From assembly GCA_017695115.1 (NCBI GenBank), contig JADILV010000080.1:1-46376 (forward strand): 46,376 bases of DNA. Reading direction: 5' to 3'. The number at the start of each line of letters is the position of its first letter. Position 1 is the stretch's first letter. This document shows, one piece after another, positions 15,590 through 25,011 of the stretch. The notes beneath the pieces were generated by a model, which worked only from the letters and a program-made list of their open reading frames with translations, was not told where the DNA came from and did not search any database. This DNA comes from Candidatus Cryptobacteroides avicola (GTDB lineage Bacteria; Bacteroidota; Bacteroidia; Bacteroidales; UBA932). The translations under genes and the position numbers were made by a program.

Positions 15590-16675
15590 CTATTCGACTA
15601 TATTTCCGCTCCTGTTCGGTCTGACATCTGACGAGACAGACTGGACTTTCATTTTATTTGCCTGCAGGTCGTCATATTCGGCCCTGTGGTTGCAGATATC
15701 CACGGCAGTATATATGGATGACATCATCGAACGCGGATCCGCCTGGTCCCTTCCAGCCATTTCGTATGCCGTGCCGTGGTCCGGCGATGTGCGGACTATC
15801 GGAAGGCCGGCAGTGTAATTCACGCCGAGTTCGAATGCAAGCGCCTTGAACGGTGTCAGTCCCTGATCATGGTACATTGCAAGGACCGCATCGAACTTGC
15901 TGTAATTGCCCAGTCCGAAGAAACCGTCAGGAGAATACGGCCCGAATGCCATGATGCCTTCCTCATTGGCCTTCTGTACAGCCGGCAATATGACAGACTG
16001 TTCTTCGTCTCCCAGCAGGCCTCCGTCACCGCAATGCGGATTCAGTCCCAGAACTGCGATTTTAGGGGAATAAATGGCGAAATCCCTTTCGAGGGAGGCT
16101 TTCATGAGCCTGAGTTTTTTCAGGATCCGTTCTTCTGATATGCTGCCAGGTACGTCTTTCAATGGAATATGACCTGTGACAACACCGACTTTCAACTGGT
16201 CGCAGACCATTATCATAAGTACATCATTCACTCCGAATTCCTGCTGCAGGTATTCTGTATGGCCCGTATAGCCGAAGCCTTCATTGACCATGGCCCTTTT
16301 GTTTATAGGCGCCGTGACCAGAGCGTCGATGTTTCCGGCCTTGAGGTCGTTCACAGCCCACTCGAGTGCCGTCATTGCGGATTTCGCCGATTCCGGAGTA
16401 GACTGTCCCGGTTCTACGAAAATATTGTCAGGAAGACAATTGATGATATTCACCCTTTTCTGGTGGGCTTCTTTTGCCGAGGATATGATATTGGTGTTTA
16501 TCTGTTCCAGGTTGTGGATCTGTTTCTTGTAGAATCCGAAAATCTTCGATGAACCGTAAATTACAGGTGTGCAGATGTCCAGCATTCTTTCATCTGCCAA
16601 GGCCTTGATAATCACCTCATAGCCTATTCCGTTCCCATCACCCTGGGTTATTCCTATTGTAAATTTCCTTGCCAT
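15590..16675 (-). CDS. pdxA: 4-hydroxythreonine-4-phosphate dehydrogenase
   Basis: 361 residues from the ATG at 16675; the frame stays open to 16717 but the conserved N-terminus ARKFTIGITQGDGNGIGYEVIIKAL begins here. PdxA oxidises 4-phosphohydroxy-L-threonine with NAD+ during DXP-dependent pyridoxal phosphate synthesis. Recognisable motifs: VTAPINKRAM, GYTGHTEYLQ (metal-binding His), GHIPLKDVPG, GLNPHCGDGGLLGDEE (metal-binding His) and AMYHDQGLTPFKALAF (metal-binding His), then RTSPDHGTAYEMAG. It is the first gene of a six-gene minus-strand operon with a good promoter 60-90 nt upstream. The order pdxA-rnhA-glycan genes is unusual in function but the spacing argues for co-transcription. Confidence 0.96.
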   Translation of the reverse strand: MARKFTIGITQGDGNGIGYEVIIKALADERMLDICTPVIYGSSKIFGFYKKQIHNLEQINTNIISSAKEAHQKRVNIINCLPDNIFVEPGQSTPESAKSAMTALEWAVNDLKAGNIDALVTAPINKRAMVNEGFGYTGHTEYLQQEFGVNDVLMIMVCDQLKVGVVTGHIPLKDVPGSISEERILKKLRLMKASLERDFAIYSPKIAVLGLNPHCGDGGLLGDEEQSVILPAVQKANEEGIMAFGPYSPDGFFGLGNYSKFDAVLAMYHDQGLTPFKALAFELGVNYTAGLPIVRTSPDHGTAYEMAGRDQADPRSMMSSIYTAVDICNHRAEYDDLQANKMKVQSVSSDVRPNRSGNIVE

Positions 16676-16708
16676 ATTCCGATATTTTTTACTGAATGAA
16701 TGGATTTC

Positions 16709-16726
16709 CGACCGCACAGACGGTCG
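16709..16726 (-). promoter_or_regulatory. Small hairpin in pdxA 5' UTR
   Basis: Perfect 6-bp arms cgaccg (16709-16714) and cggtcg (16721-16726) around a 6-nt loop lie between the promoter and the start codon. There is no U-tract, so it is not a terminator. It may stabilise the message. Confidence 0.4.
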
Positions 16727-16736
16727 AACAAACCTA

Positions 16737-16766
16737 CAAAATTAACGAATAGTTTTGATTTTTCAA
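16737..16766 (-). promoter_or_regulatory. Promoter of pdxA operon
   Basis: On the minus strand TTG (16766-16764), 19 nt, then TAATTTTG (16744-16737): an excellent match to the Bacteroidetes -33/-7 consensus. Transcription would start near 16730, giving a leader of about 55 nt to the pdxA ATG. Confidence 0.65.
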
Positions 16767-16799
16767 CTATGCGTCTTCCAGGATGGCGGAAAGACAGGG

Positions 16800-17948
16800 T
16801 CAGCGTTTGTTGATAAATCTCGATGCAAGCCACTTGCGCAGAGGGATATCGTAAAAGCGGAGGCATAGGTAAGCCAGTATTATGCTTGCGATTATAACGA
16901 CAATCGCTACAGGCCATGCCTGGGAGAAAGGTATTTTCTCTTCACCGCTCCACAGCCACCAGTAGAACAGATACATAAGAGGATAATGGACTACATAGAG
17001 AGGATAGGAGATGTCTCCGAGGAACTTGCAGACAGTTGAAGTCACCTTGTCGGTGGTCTTGCCGGAAGCGCCGAGCCAGACCAGCGCGGGGAATATCATG
17101 ATAGCGCATACCGATTCATAAAGTCCGTTTATCCACAGCCTGTCGGCCCCTCCGAGATGAGGCACGGTAAAAAGGACAGCAAGGACAGCGCTGCATATCC
17201 AGAATGCCCCTTTAACTTTTGCCGGCTTGAAAATGCGGGACATCAGCAGGCCGACCGAGAACGAGAACATCAGGCGGAGGAACCCCCCGAGAAGGTTGTA
17301 GTCAATCATGGACCAGCCGACTCCCAGATGTCCGTAACCTGAAAGGTTGGATATCCCGAACGAGGCGAGTCCGGCTGCGGCTGCGATTACCAGAACTGTC
17401 AGCGCTCTTGTTGAAAATTTCCTTATGAACAGGGCGTAAAGGATATTGCCTATATATTCGAAAAACAGCGACCAGCTCGGTCCGTTGAGAGGGTACATTT
17501 CGTTGTTTCCTCTGACATCGGCTCCGGTTCCGGGAACTACCGGAAGCAGGAAAAGATTCAGCAGCAGGGCTATGAGCACCATAGTGAAGGGTACCTGCGT
17601 GCCGTCCCATTTCACGCTGCCCTGGATGCAGTAGGAAACGGCTCCGAGAAGCGCTCCCATTATGACCATCGGATGCAGTCTGATGAGCCTCCTTTTGAAG
17701 AATCCCTTGAGTGTCAGCGTGGTTTTCCACCTGTCGTCGTATGCATAGCCTATTACGAAACCGGAAAGTATGAAGAAAAAGTCGACGGCCATGTACCCGT
17801 GGTTGAAATGCTGGTCCAGAGGGCTTGTCGCGAATCCTTCGAAGATATGGTAGCATATCACCAGCAGGGCTGCGACTCCGCGGAGCCCGTCCAGAAGTTC
17901 ATAATGGGGTTTCGAATCCGAAAATGCGGCGGATGGAATGTCTTTCAT
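16800..17948 (-). CDS. Membrane acyltransferase (acyltransferase family 3, OafA-like)
   Basis: 382 residues with about ten membrane segments. Family members acylate (often O-acetylate) sugars of surface polysaccharides or lipids at the inner membrane. Motifs: YELLDGLRGVAALLVICYHIFEGF (residues ~16-39, with the conserved Arg and His), GYMAVDFFFILSGFVIGYAYDDRW, FFKRRLIRLHPMVIMGALLG (RxxRLxP motif) and FLGDISYPLYVVHYPLMYLFYW near the C-terminus. The basic end WLASRFINKR is cytoplasmic. It has its own promoter and lies just upstream of the pdxA operon with that operon's promoter in between. It may modify the glycan made by those genes; that is inference. Confidence 0.9.
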   Translation of the reverse strand: MKDIPSAAFSDSKPHYELLDGLRGVAALLVICYHIFEGFATSPLDQHFNHGYMAVDFFFILSGFVIGYAYDDRWKTTLTLKGFFKRRLIRLHPMVIMGALLGAVSYCIQGSVKWDGTQVPFTMVLIALLLNLFLLPVVPGTGADVRGNNEMYPLNGPSWSLFFEYIGNILYALFIRKFSTRALTVLVIAAAAGLASFGISNLSGYGHLGVGWSMIDYNLLGGFLRLMFSFSVGLLMSRIFKPAKVKGAFWICSAVLAVLFTVPHLGGADRLWINGLYESVCAIMIFPALVWLGASGKTTDKVTSTVCKFLGDISYPLYVVHYPLMYLFYWWLWSGEEKIPFSQAWPVAIVVIIASIILAYLCLRFYDIPLRKWLASRFINKR

Positions 17949-18010
17949 GGCACTTGTCTCTTAATCGTTTATCCTTTGCTTTCCAGATAATGCGGAAAGC
18001 AACTGGAAGG

Positions 18011-18040
18011 CAAAGATAATCACCTTTGTCTGATTTTCAA
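18011..18040 (-). promoter_or_regulatory. Promoter of acyltransferase gene
   Basis: On the minus strand TTG (18040-18038), 19 nt, TATCTTTG (18018-18011). It fits the Bacteroidetes consensus and lies about 60 nt before the acyltransferase ATG in the 150-nt divergent region shared with recG. Confidence 0.65.
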
Positions 18041-18086
18041 GCCGGATATCAGATGATTGCCGAACTGGCATTCTCAGGAAAATTTG

Positions 18087-18094
18087 TAATTTTG
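18087..18094 (+). promoter_or_regulatory. Possible -7 element very close to recG start
   Basis: TAATTTTG ends 5 nt before the recG ATG. If used, the transcript would be leaderless or nearly so. The nearest upstream TTG is 27 nt away, longer than the normal 19-21 nt, so the assignment is weak. Confidence 0.3.
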
Positions 18095-18098
18095 CTGT

Positions 18099-20333
18099 AT
18101 GGAACGCAGTGCATTGGAAAGCGACATACAGTTTCTTCCGGGAGTCGGGCCCAAAAGGGCCGAGCTTCTGCGGAAAGAATTGGGCATAAATACTTTCGGA
18201 GACCTGATCAGGTTATATCCTTTCAGATACATCGACAGGAGCAGCATTGTCCCCATAAGGGAGATAAGACCGGACATGGCCTATATCCAGGTAAAAGCCA
18301 AAGTGTTGGCCCGGGAACTGTACGGGAACGCCGGGGTCATTGCCGCAGACAATATCTACGGTCAAAATCAGGACGTTTCCGGCAATGGCGCTCCGGCTGC
18401 AACAGGCTCCGGACCGGACATCAGATTCAACCTGGTCAGACGGATGCGTGTGGTGGTCGAAGATGCGACAGGAAGGCTGGAGCTTGTCTTTTTCAAAGGG
18501 ATCAAATGGATGTACGGGAAACTCGAGCCGGGCAAGGAATTCATTTTCTTCGGCAAACCTACGGTTTTCAACGGTCTGGTGAACATAGTGCATCCCGAGG
18601 TGGACAGTGCTCCCGACAGGCAAAGCACGCGTTCCGGAAGCGCACAGCAGACTGACGCTCTGACAATGACAGGAGTCTATCCGAGCACCGAAAAGCTGAA
18701 GAACGGAGGCATCACTGGCAAGGCGATGTGCAAGATGCAGGAACATGCCCTGAACGCCTGCATGCCGGATATAGAGGAAACGCTGCCCGTATGGTTCCTG
18801 AAGCAGCAGGGAATGGTACCGCTTCCCTTCGCCCTGAAAAACATACATTTCCCGAAAGACCAGCAGTCGCTGGAGCGTGCAAGATACAGGCTTAAATTCG
18901 AAGAACTGTTTTTCCTTCAGCTATCTCTACTGAAACAGAAATACATACACAGCCGCGACGAGCACGGGATACAGATGCCGAAAGTCGGTGAAGCGTTCAA
19001 CAGATGCTATGAAGCCCTGCCTTTTCCTCTTACCGGAGCACAGAAACGCGTGATCACCGAAATCCGCAATGACATGAAAAGCGGACACCAGATGAACCGT
19101 CTGCTGCAGGGAGATGTGGGAAGCGGAAAGACTATGGTGGCAGTGCTTACGGCACTTATAGCTATAGGGAACGGGTATCAGGCATGCATCATGGCCCCTA
19201 CGGAAGTGCTTGCCCAGCAGCATTTCAAGAACATTTCAAAATATCTGGAGCCCACCGGTGTAAGAGTGGCCCTGCTCACAGGAAGCAGCAGGACTGCGGA
19301 GAGACGTGAAATCCATGCCGGTCTGGAAGACGGGAGCATAGGCATAATAGTGGGGACTCATGCCCTTATAGAGGACGATGTCCTGTTCAGGAATCTCGGT
19401 CTGGCCATCGTGGATGAGCAGCACCGCTTCGGAGTGGAACAGAGGGCGAAACTGTGGAGGAAATCAGCCTGCGGGATGCCGCCGCATATACTGGTCATGA
19501 CGGCTACCCCCATTCCGCGGACCCTTGCAATGACCCTGTACGGTGACCTGGACGTGTCTGTCATTGACGAACTTCCGCCGGGCAGGAAACCCGTGCAGAC
19601 TATCCACGCATCAGAGAACAGACGGCCGGCCCTGTTTAAATTCATGCGTGAACAGATAGCGCTCGGAAGACAGATTTTCGTAGTGTATCCGCTTATTTTC
19701 GAAAGCGAAAAGATGGACTACAAGAATCTAGAGAACGGTTATGAGCAGATAGCCAAGGCATTTCCGTTCCCTCCTTACAAGACAGCCATAGTACACGGGA
19801 AACAGTCCAATGAAGAAAAGAAATTCAATATGGACGCTTTCGCCGCGGGGCGTGCGAATATCCTTGTAGCAACATCCGTGATAGAAGTCGGCGTGGATGT
19901 GCCGAACGCCTCCGTGATGGTGATAGAAAGTGCGGAAAGGTTCGGTCTGAGCCAGCTTCACCAGCTGCGCGGCCGTGTCGGCAGGGGCTCCGAAAAGTCC
20001 TACTGCGTGCTGATGACCGGCCAGAAGCTGAGCAAAGAGTCCAGACACCGCATCCAGCTGATGTGCAGCACAGAAAACGGATTCGAACTTGCTGAGGAGG
20101 ACATGAAAATGCGCGGACCTGGCGATCTGGAAGGCACGCAGCAGAGCGGCCTGCCGATATCGCTCAATATCGCCTCGCTTGCAAAAGACGGACTGATACT
20201 CAATGAGGCACGCAGCTGCGCGGAAGCCATTCTGGAAGAAGACCCTACCCTGTCTCTCGACAAGAACCGGCTCCTGATGCAGGAACTGAAAAAAGACAAA
20301 TACAACATAAAGGACTACAGTAAAATCAGCTGA
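18099..20333 (+). CDS. recG: ATP-dependent DNA helicase RecG
   Basis: 744 residues. RecG remodels stalled replication forks and branch-migrates junctions. The start is fixed by the conserved opening DIQFLPGVGPKRAELLRKELGI. The wedge (OB) domain is at residues ~60-175, Walker A GDVGSGKT at 338-345, DEQH box at 439-442, MTATPIPRTLAMTLYGDLD, then YPLIFESEKMDYKN, VGVDVPNASVMVIE and QLRGRVGRG of the second helicase lobe. It is about 45 residues longer than typical RecG, partly from a Gly/Ala/Asn-rich insertion in the wedge domain (around GQNQDVSGNGAPAATGSGPD). Its stop overlaps the WYL gene start by one base (TGATG), so the two are translationally coupled. Confidence 0.97.
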   Translation: MERSALESDIQFLPGVGPKRAELLRKELGINTFGDLIRLYPFRYIDRSSIVPIREIRPDMAYIQVKAKVLARELYGNAGVIAADNIYGQNQDVSGNGAPAATGSGPDIRFNLVRRMRVVVEDATGRLELVFFKGIKWMYGKLEPGKEFIFFGKPTVFNGLVNIVHPEVDSAPDRQSTRSGSAQQTDALTMTGVYPSTEKLKNGGITGKAMCKMQEHALNACMPDIEETLPVWFLKQQGMVPLPFALKNIHFPKDQQSLERARYRLKFEELFFLQLSLLKQKYIHSRDEHGIQMPKVGEAFNRCYEALPFPLTGAQKRVITEIRNDMKSGHQMNRLLQGDVGSGKTMVAVLTALIAIGNGYQACIMAPTEVLAQQHFKNISKYLEPTGVRVALLTGSSRTAERREIHAGLEDGSIGIIVGTHALIEDDVLFRNLGLAIVDEQHRFGVEQRAKLWRKSACGMPPHILVMTATPIPRTLAMTLYGDLDVSVIDELPPGRKPVQTIHASENRRPALFKFMREQIALGRQIFVVYPLIFESEKMDYKNLENGYEQIAKAFPFPPYKTAIVHGKQSNEEKKFNMDAFAAGRANILVATSVIEVGVDVPNASVMVIESAERFGLSQLHQLRGRVGRGSEKSYCVLMTGQKLSKESRHRIQLMCSTENGFELAEEDMKMRGPGDLEGTQQSGLPISLNIASLAKDGLILNEARSCAEAILEEDPTLSLDKNRLLMQELKKDKYNIKDYSKIS

Positions 20334-21289
20334 TGCGAATCCGGCATACCGGAATCCGCAAACATCAAAAAACTATGGTACCGGAACTTCTTGAAAAATA
20401 TATCTGGCTCATCAATACGTTCCTGAGAGCCCGCGAACACGGAATTTCGCTTCCGGAACTGCAGGAAATGTGGGAAAGGCGCTATGACACAGCCTACTCC
20501 CGCAGCTCGTTCAACCATCACCGGGAGGCGGTATCACAGATTTTCGGGATAGAAATCGAATGTGACCGCAGGACTAACAGATATTTCATCAGATACAGCG
20601 ATGACGTCAAAGATTCAGATGCCGCATCATCCTGGCTGATAAACACTTTCACGGTCAACAACCTGCTTTCCCTCGGCAAGGAAAGACTTTCCGGACGGGT
20701 CTCTGTAGAAGAAATACCTTCGGGACACAAATATCTCACTTCCGTCATGGAAGCCATGGACGACAACCTGGAAATCCGGATCAGGCACAGGAAATACACC
20801 GGCACTGAAATCTCAGAATACACCCTGAGACCGTACGCTGTCAAAGAAAGTGCAAGAAGGTGGTACATAGTGGCGTATTGCGTTGAAAGGGAAGGCATGA
20901 GGGTCTACGGCATGGACAGGATTGTATCTATGGAGGTCACCGGGAGGCACTTCGTGATGCCCGATGATTTCGATGTGGACACACTGTTCCGCAACAGCTT
21001 CGGGGTATATCTTCCGGACAGCAGACCGGAAGAAATCGTTTTCAGGGCATCCGGGAAAGAAGCCGGATATCTGGAGGACCTGCCGCTGCACTGCAGCCAG
21101 AAAGTCATCGCAAAAGACGGAAATTCAGTTACCTTTTCTATCTTTGTGTGCCCGAACGAAAGCCTTGTAATGGAGCTTTTCAGGCTCGGCCCGAGAATCG
21201 AGGTCCTGAAGCCTGCGCATATCAGGGACGTGATTGCCGCAATGGCATTGGAAACGGCGCGGCTGTATGAAGAAAATGTTAATTCATAA
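20333..21289 (+). CDS. WYL-domain transcriptional regulator
   Basis: 318 residues. An N-terminal helix-turn-helix-like region (about 20-75: LPELQEMWERRYDTAYSRSSFNHHREAVSQIFG) is followed by a WYL domain (about 135-215: EIRIRHRKYTG...YTLRPYAVKESARRWYIVAYCVEREGMRVYGMDRI) and the C-terminal WCX extension (about 225-315). WYL regulators often bind nucleic-acid ligands and control DNA-damage or defence genes; here it directly follows recG with a 1-nt overlap, suggesting a DNA-repair link by inference. A second Met at residue 15 (MVPELLEKYIW) is an alternative start that would avoid the overlap. The canonical W-Y-L positions read as RWYIVAY, a common variant. Confidence 0.9.
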   Translation: MRIRHTGIRKHQKTMVPELLEKYIWLINTFLRAREHGISLPELQEMWERRYDTAYSRSSFNHHREAVSQIFGIEIECDRRTNRYFIRYSDDVKDSDAASSWLINTFTVNNLLSLGKERLSGRVSVEEIPSGHKYLTSVMEAMDDNLEIRIRHRKYTGTEISEYTLRPYAVKESARRWYIVAYCVEREGMRVYGMDRIVSMEVTGRHFVMPDDFDVDTLFRNSFGVYLPDSRPEEIVFRASGKEAGYLEDLPLHCSQKVIAKDGNSVTFSIFVCPNESLVMELFRLGPRIEVLKPAHIRDVIAAMALETARLYEENVNS

Positions 21290-21294
21290 TAATA

Positions 21295-23751
21295 ATGAAA
21301 GAGAAGAACTTAAAACTGTGGCATGCGGTATCGGCATGGGGAATACTCATTGTACTGTTGCTGTTTCTGATTGATTCATTTACGGATTTCACATCAATTG
21401 ACGGACTTAAAAACAAGATGAAAGAGAAAAAGGCTGATAAGGAGGCTTTCATCGGAAAGCCTGAAATCAAAATAAAGGACGGTGTCTTCACTCCGGAAGC
21501 CATGCTGGCCATGGGCCGTCTCTCGGATCCTCAAGTCTCCCCTGACGGGACAAAAATCCTGTACGGTGTATCCTACACTTCCATTGAACAGAACAGGTCT
21601 TGCAACAACCTCTACATCTGCAACATAGACGGTTCCTCCGTCCAGAGGCTCACCGCAGAAGGGAAAAGTTTCTCAAACGCACGCTGGAGCGCCGACGGGG
21701 AAAGCATCGCCTTCATTCAGGGCGGTCAGATATGGACAGCTAAGCTGAAGGGGCGTGAAGGAGCGTACCGTCTCGGCAAAAAAGTACAGATTTCTGACGT
21801 ACCTGCAGGAATAAGCCAGTTCACACTGTCTCCGGACCAGACCAAAGTTATGTATGTCAGCACTGTCCAGAGCGCACTCAAAAAACCTTCGGACCTTTAT
21901 GAAGACCTGGACAAGTCGGATGCCATCTCGGCCGACGACCTGATGTACAGGCATTGGGACCACTGGGTCAAGGAAGTGCCGCACACATTCGTGGCCGGTT
22001 TTGCTTTCGGGAAAGAGGGCAAGAACAGCATCGTACCGGAAACTTCGAAAGACATACTTGCAGCAGAGACGGAAATATACGAGCTCCCTACCGAACCTTT
22101 CAGCGGCATAGAGCAGCTCTCATGGAGTCCGGACGGAAAGACCATAGCATATTCGTGCCGCAAGCTGACAGGTAAGAAATACGCCTTCTCAACAAATACG
22201 GAAATCTATTTTTACGATGTGGAATCCGGTGAGTGTACGCAACTTACGATGGGAGGAGGATACGACACCAACCCCGTATGGTCGCCGGACGGAAAGAGGC
22301 TCTGCTGGATAAGCATGGAAAGGGACGGATATGAAGCGGACAAGCAGCGGCTCATGACAGCCGACATCGACTGGGCTGTACCGGTAAAAGGTTCAGGCTC
22401 AAATGCATCCCGGCTGCCGCTGGTTTCAAACATAAAGGACATCACATCTTCCTTCAAGTACAATGCATCCGCTCCGGTATGGAGTCCCGACTCCGATGGA
22501 ATCTATTTCTCCGCACTCGCTGAAGGACTCCAGGGGATTTTCAAGGCGGAATATGCTTCAGACTGGAAAATCGTGAGGATTACGGAAGATGACCTCTGGT
22601 TCGATTTCAATTCCCCGTTCCATATTTCGGAATCCGACGGCACTGTCACCCTCCTTGCAGACTACAGCAGCATGAACTTCCCTACCGAACTTGTTTCCAT
22701 AAGAATCGGGGATGACAAGGCAGAACAGGCACGGGACGGCAACGTGAAGATGACTCCGCTAGAACCGGCCCATTCCACTCCTCTTGAAGCAGAATGTGAA
22801 ATCATCCCGGAGCCTGTACATATCAGCAGGATTTCACATGTGAATGACGACATTCTCTCGCAGCTTGACCCGGTAAAGACAGAAGCACGGCATATCAGGA
22901 CCGCAGACGGTAAGGACATGCTTACCTGGGTGGTCTATCCTCCTCATTTTGACAGGACTAAGGTCTATCCTTCCATCCTCATCTGTCTTGGAGGCCCACA
23001 GGGTACTCTCAGCCAGGGCTGGTCATATAGGTGGAACTACCGTCTGATGGCTTCACAGGGATATATCACCGTTCTTCCGAACAGACGAGGTACTACCGCA
23101 TTCGGACAGGAGTGGACCGAGCAGATTTCGGGCGACTATCCGGGACTGAACATGCAGGACTATCTGGCTGCAGCGAAAACACTCAAGGCTGAGCCTTATG
23201 TAGGGAAAATGGCAGCCTGCGGAGCGAGCTACGGCGGTTATTCGGTCTATTATCTGTGCGGCACACATGGAGATACATTCGATGCATTCATAGCCCATGC
23301 CGGCATTTTCAATGAAGAGCACATGTATATGACCACAGAAGAAATGTGGTTCCCGAACTGGGACAACGGCGGGCTCCACACCTGCGAGACTGACCCTCGT
23401 GTAGGGACTGACGACTGCCCTGTAGGCCCGGCAGGTGACGGTGAAACGTTCGGGGGCATCCGTCAAGGAGGCTCGCCCTGGAGTTCGGCGCCAAAGGCAG
23501 AACGCCATTACAGGCTGTCGCCTCACAACCTTGTGACAAACTGGCACACCCCTATCCTGGTGACACACGGCGGAATGGACTTCCGTGTCCCGGTTGACGA
23601 AGGCATGGCGGCGTACAATGCGGCACAGCTGATGGGAGTGCCTTCACGGCTGATTGTCTTCCCTGACGAGAACCACTGGATTCTGAAACCGCAGAACGCC
23701 CTCTACTGGCACAGGGAGTATTTCCGCTGGCTTGACAGATGGCTGAAATAA
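21295..23751 (+). CDS. Membrane-anchored S9 family prolyl oligopeptidase-like serine peptidase
   Basis: 818 residues. An N-terminal membrane anchor (about 11-27, AWGILIVLLLFLIDSF) is followed by a charged spacer, a beta-propeller with repeated SPDG blades (QVSPDGTKILY, LSPDQTKVMY, WSPDGKTIAY, WSPDGKRLCW) and a C-terminal alpha/beta hydrolase domain. The triad is Ser645 (GASYGGYS), Asp762 (HGGMDFRVP) and His794 (DENHWI). The layout resembles bacterial dipeptidyl peptidase 5/acylaminoacyl peptidases, which release dipeptides or blocked residues from oligopeptides. Unlike most secreted Bacteroidales relatives it keeps an uncleaved-looking anchor, so it probably faces the periplasm. It follows the WYL gene by 5 nt and precedes a porin-like gene by 46 nt. 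Exact specificity is uncertain. Confidence 0.92.
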   Translation: MKEKNLKLWHAVSAWGILIVLLLFLIDSFTDFTSIDGLKNKMKEKKADKEAFIGKPEIKIKDGVFTPEAMLAMGRLSDPQVSPDGTKILYGVSYTSIEQNRSCNNLYICNIDGSSVQRLTAEGKSFSNARWSADGESIAFIQGGQIWTAKLKGREGAYRLGKKVQISDVPAGISQFTLSPDQTKVMYVSTVQSALKKPSDLYEDLDKSDAISADDLMYRHWDHWVKEVPHTFVAGFAFGKEGKNSIVPETSKDILAAETEIYELPTEPFSGIEQLSWSPDGKTIAYSCRKLTGKKYAFSTNTEIYFYDVESGECTQLTMGGGYDTNPVWSPDGKRLCWISMERDGYEADKQRLMTADIDWAVPVKGSGSNASRLPLVSNIKDITSSFKYNASAPVWSPDSDGIYFSALAEGLQGIFKAEYASDWKIVRITEDDLWFDFNSPFHISESDGTVTLLADYSSMNFPTELVSIRIGDDKAEQARDGNVKMTPLEPAHSTPLEAECEIIPEPVHISRISHVNDDILSQLDPVKTEARHIRTADGKDMLTWVVYPPHFDRTKVYPSILICLGGPQGTLSQGWSYRWNYRLMASQGYITVLPNRRGTTAFGQEWTEQISGDYPGLNMQDYLAAAKTLKAEPYVGKMAACGASYGGYSVYYLCGTHGDTFDAFIAHAGIFNEEHMYMTTEEMWFPNWDNGGLHTCETDPRVGTDDCPVGPAGDGETFGGIRQGGSPWSSAPKAERHYRLSPHNLVTNWHTPILVTHGGMDFRVPVDEGMAAYNAAQLMGVPSRLIVFPDENHWILKPQNALYWHREYFRWLDRWLK

Positions 23752-23797
23752 TATGGAGCAGGCTCTGACCTGCGACTGTGATTTAAGATAACCGGAT

Positions 23798-24997
23798 ATG
23801 AAACACTTGACTATAACCTTACTGACCATTTCCATCATAGCCTGCCTTCCGGCTGCAGGAAGGCAGACGTGCATGGACACCGGAACCGGGAAACAGGAGG
23901 ATGACACTGCCTGTGTACAGAAGGAAAAAGCGTTTTTTCCTGTAGACAATATAGACATGTCATTCCAGATGCGGGGCTCGCTCCGGGGGAATTTCCCGCG
24001 CGGAGGAGAAGCGTCCGCACGTTTCCGTATGGATGACCTCAGATGGAACATCGAAGGATGGGCGGGAAAGAAGGTGTATTACCGTTTCAGACAGTCTCTT
24101 ACCAAAGACTTTACCACACTGACGCTTGAAAACCTCGTCTCGTCCGTGAACTATGCTTTTGTCAAATGGCACGCGACACCGAAAACCACTTTCACCTTCG
24201 GAAAGCATGTATTGTCGCTTGGAGGGCATGAGTTCGATGCAGTCCCGGTATATGTGATCCAGTTCAGCGATTTCGGAAGCAGCTTTTCGTCCTATCAGAT
24301 GGGGGCGAGCGCAGAATGGCACATCAGTCCGTCGCATGACCTGGTCTTCCAGATGAGCAACTTCAGGGGCGTTTCCGACAGCGAGTTCTATTACGGGCAG
24401 CTCCCGGACAATATCAAGGCCACCAACTTCCCTCTGATCGGGACGGTCAACTGGAACGGGGATTTCCTCAATGACAAATCGTTGAAACTTAGGTATTCCG
24501 TATCCTACGGACACCAGACGACCGACAAGGGGGTCTGGATAGTTTCGCTCGGGCACTCATACAGGAAACCGAAACTCGGCGGATACATAGACCTTATGTG
24601 GTCACGACAGGGTCTTGATGTCAGCGGCATAATGAGCCGGTCTGCCGCTTACTCCGACGGCACGCCGAGAACATTGCAGAACACCGAATACCTGACTGCC
24701 GTAGGCTATCTGCATTTCTTTTTCAGCCCGAGCATCGCGGCATTCGTGAAAGGAGGATGGGAATGCGCCGGCATATACCAGCCATACGACGATATAGTAA
24801 AAGGAGTCCACAGGACCAACTGGAACGCCCAGTGCTGCTTCCAATACATGCCTACCCGTGACAGCGACTTCAGGCTTTTCGCCCATTACAACTACTATGG
24901 ACGGCACGCCACGGACAAAGGACGCGCCCTCGGGATGGCAGACGTCACCGAGCACAGAGTTTCGCTCGGAATCATATACATAATGAAGGTATTATAA
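23798..24997 (+). CDS. Porin-like outer-membrane beta-barrel protein
   Basis: 399 residues. The signal peptide is MKHLTITLLTISIIACLPAAG. The rest is rich in alternating aromatic and polar strands with short turns (MSFQMRGSLRGNF, FTFGKHVLSLGGHEFD, LVFQMSNFRGVSDSEFYY, YLHFFFSPSIAAFVKGGWECAG) and ends in a beta-signal-like strand (HRVSLGIIYIMKVL). This fits the Porin_O_P group that forms anion- or phosphate-selective channels in Bacteroidetes; the selectivity is family knowledge only. It sits between the S9 peptidase and the GSCFA gene with small gaps (46 and 14 nt). A short palindrome (gcaggctctgacctgc, 23758-23773) lies in the gap before it. It might supply peptides or ions to the periplasm, but that is inference. 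Confidence 0.75.
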   Translation: MKHLTITLLTISIIACLPAAGRQTCMDTGTGKQEDDTACVQKEKAFFPVDNIDMSFQMRGSLRGNFPRGGEASARFRMDDLRWNIEGWAGKKVYYRFRQSLTKDFTTLTLENLVSSVNYAFVKWHATPKTTFTFGKHVLSLGGHEFDAVPVYVIQFSDFGSSFSSYQMGASAEWHISPSHDLVFQMSNFRGVSDSEFYYGQLPDNIKATNFPLIGTVNWNGDFLNDKSLKLRYSVSYGHQTTDKGVWIVSLGHSYRKPKLGGYIDLMWSRQGLDVSGIMSRSAAYSDGTPRTLQNTEYLTAVGYLHFFFSPSIAAFVKGGWECAGIYQPYDDIVKGVHRTNWNAQCCFQYMPTRDSDFRLFAHYNYYGRHATDKGRALGMADVTEHRVSLGIIYIMKVL

Positions 24998-25011
24998 CGA
25001 CAGAGGACAAT

